From: Sacculina carcini
Lineage: Eukaryota > Arthropoda > Thecostraca > Sacculinidae
Reading direction: 5' to 3'
Assembly: GCA_916048095.2 (NCBI GenBank)
Contig: OU696587.1
Coordinates: 3,124,579-3,188,578, forward strand
Length of the DNA stretch: 64,000 nucleotides
Position 1 is the stretch's first letter. Every line of letters begins with the position of its first letter. Below are positions 63,748 to 64,000 of this stretch, piece by piece. The notes beneath the pieces are model-generated. The model worked only from the letters and a program-made list of their open reading frames with translations, made no database searches and was not told the DNA's origin. Position numbers and translations under genes: made by a program.

Positions 63748-64000
63748 GTAAGAATAAACCCATATGATTTGTTCTTATTATGATTTATATTATTTTTTTT
63801 GTCCTTATCATATATAATTAGATTTATTCACAGTAAACTAGTGAAAGTAAAACCCCAACACATAACCACAAACATATATTTCAAATTCAAAGACAAACAA
63901 ACGAAGGTATAACCATAAACGATAAATAACAAAGGATCAAAAACGTTTAAAGCTCTTCGAATGAAAGAGATGTACAAAAATCACCGTCTGGCAAACATTG

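Larger units (their letters stand above)
63009..64000 (+). mobile_element. PIF/Harbinger DNA transposon, left part
   Basis: Begins near AGCCGCGGTCACACGAGGCC at about 63009, the usual kind of Harbinger terminus, followed by a palindromic subterminal array and a transposase exon. GGTCACACGAGGCCA recurs at about 63180. It lies 10 bases after the LINE stop codon. The right end is outside the window. Sequence after 63747 is probably a transposase intron, AT-rich, with no further exon seen. Confidence 0.8.

Overview
This is a repeat-dense stretch of an animal nuclear genome. Introns with GT-AG borders, a host JMJD4 gene, and many LINE, LTR, DIRS-like, Polinton, hAT, piggyBac and Harbinger sequences all point to a metazoan. 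Interstitial TTAGG-type arrays near 7.4-7.6 kb and the mix of element families fit an arthropod, perhaps a crustacean, but that is an inference. I found no tRNA, rRNA, CRISPR or operon structure.

Layout. 1-7.1 kb: right part of a Polinton/Maverick-type element (protein-primed DNA polymerase B in spliced exons, packaging-type ATPase, two small conserved unknown proteins, integrase), with a TG minisatellite between polymerase and ATPase. 7.1-7.6 kb: AT-rich tandem and TTAGG repeats. 7.6-17 kb: a graveyard of minus-strand fossils: a Gypsy fragment, a LINE fragment, the 3' half of a reverse-transcriptase protein with a nuclease-like tail, an endogenous toti-like RNA-virus polymerase fossil, and a DIRS/Ngaro-like fossil. 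17-22.8 kb: LINE pieces and a largely intact L2/CR1-like LINE. 23.6-25 kb: Gypsy pol fossil. 26.8-31.6 kb: an R2/NeSL-like LINE with zinc fingers and a restriction-like endonuclease; a copy of the first 37 nt of U2 snRNA sits at its upstream edge. 31.6-34.3 kb: 3' end of an I/Jockey-like LINE and a Gypsy fossil. 35.5-37.0 kb: the last two exons of JMJD4, the only recognisable host gene. 38.3-44.0 kb: a CR1-like LINE whose ORF1 carries a PHD and three CCCH fingers, split by a very young non-autonomous LTR element. 45.0-49.4 kb: another LINE with an L1-like ORF1. 50.6-61.6 kb: a piggyBac relic invaded by a nearly whole Gypsy element, by a hAT transposon with an open transposase frame, and at its far end by a truncated LINE. 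63.0-64.0 kb: start of a PIF/Harbinger transposon.

How the parts relate. The young LTR element at 39.5-40.8 kb shares its primer-binding site, polypurine tract and LTR termini with the Gypsy element at 51.9-57.1 kb, so the first probably moves with proteins from the second's family. The nested block at 50-62 kb gives a relative insertion order supported by exact target-site duplications. The best leads for follow-up are the U2-like/LINE junction, the RNA-virus polymerase fossil, the PHD-CCCH LINE ORF1, the 79-bp perfect foldback inside the hAT element, and the paired autonomous/non-autonomous LTR elements.
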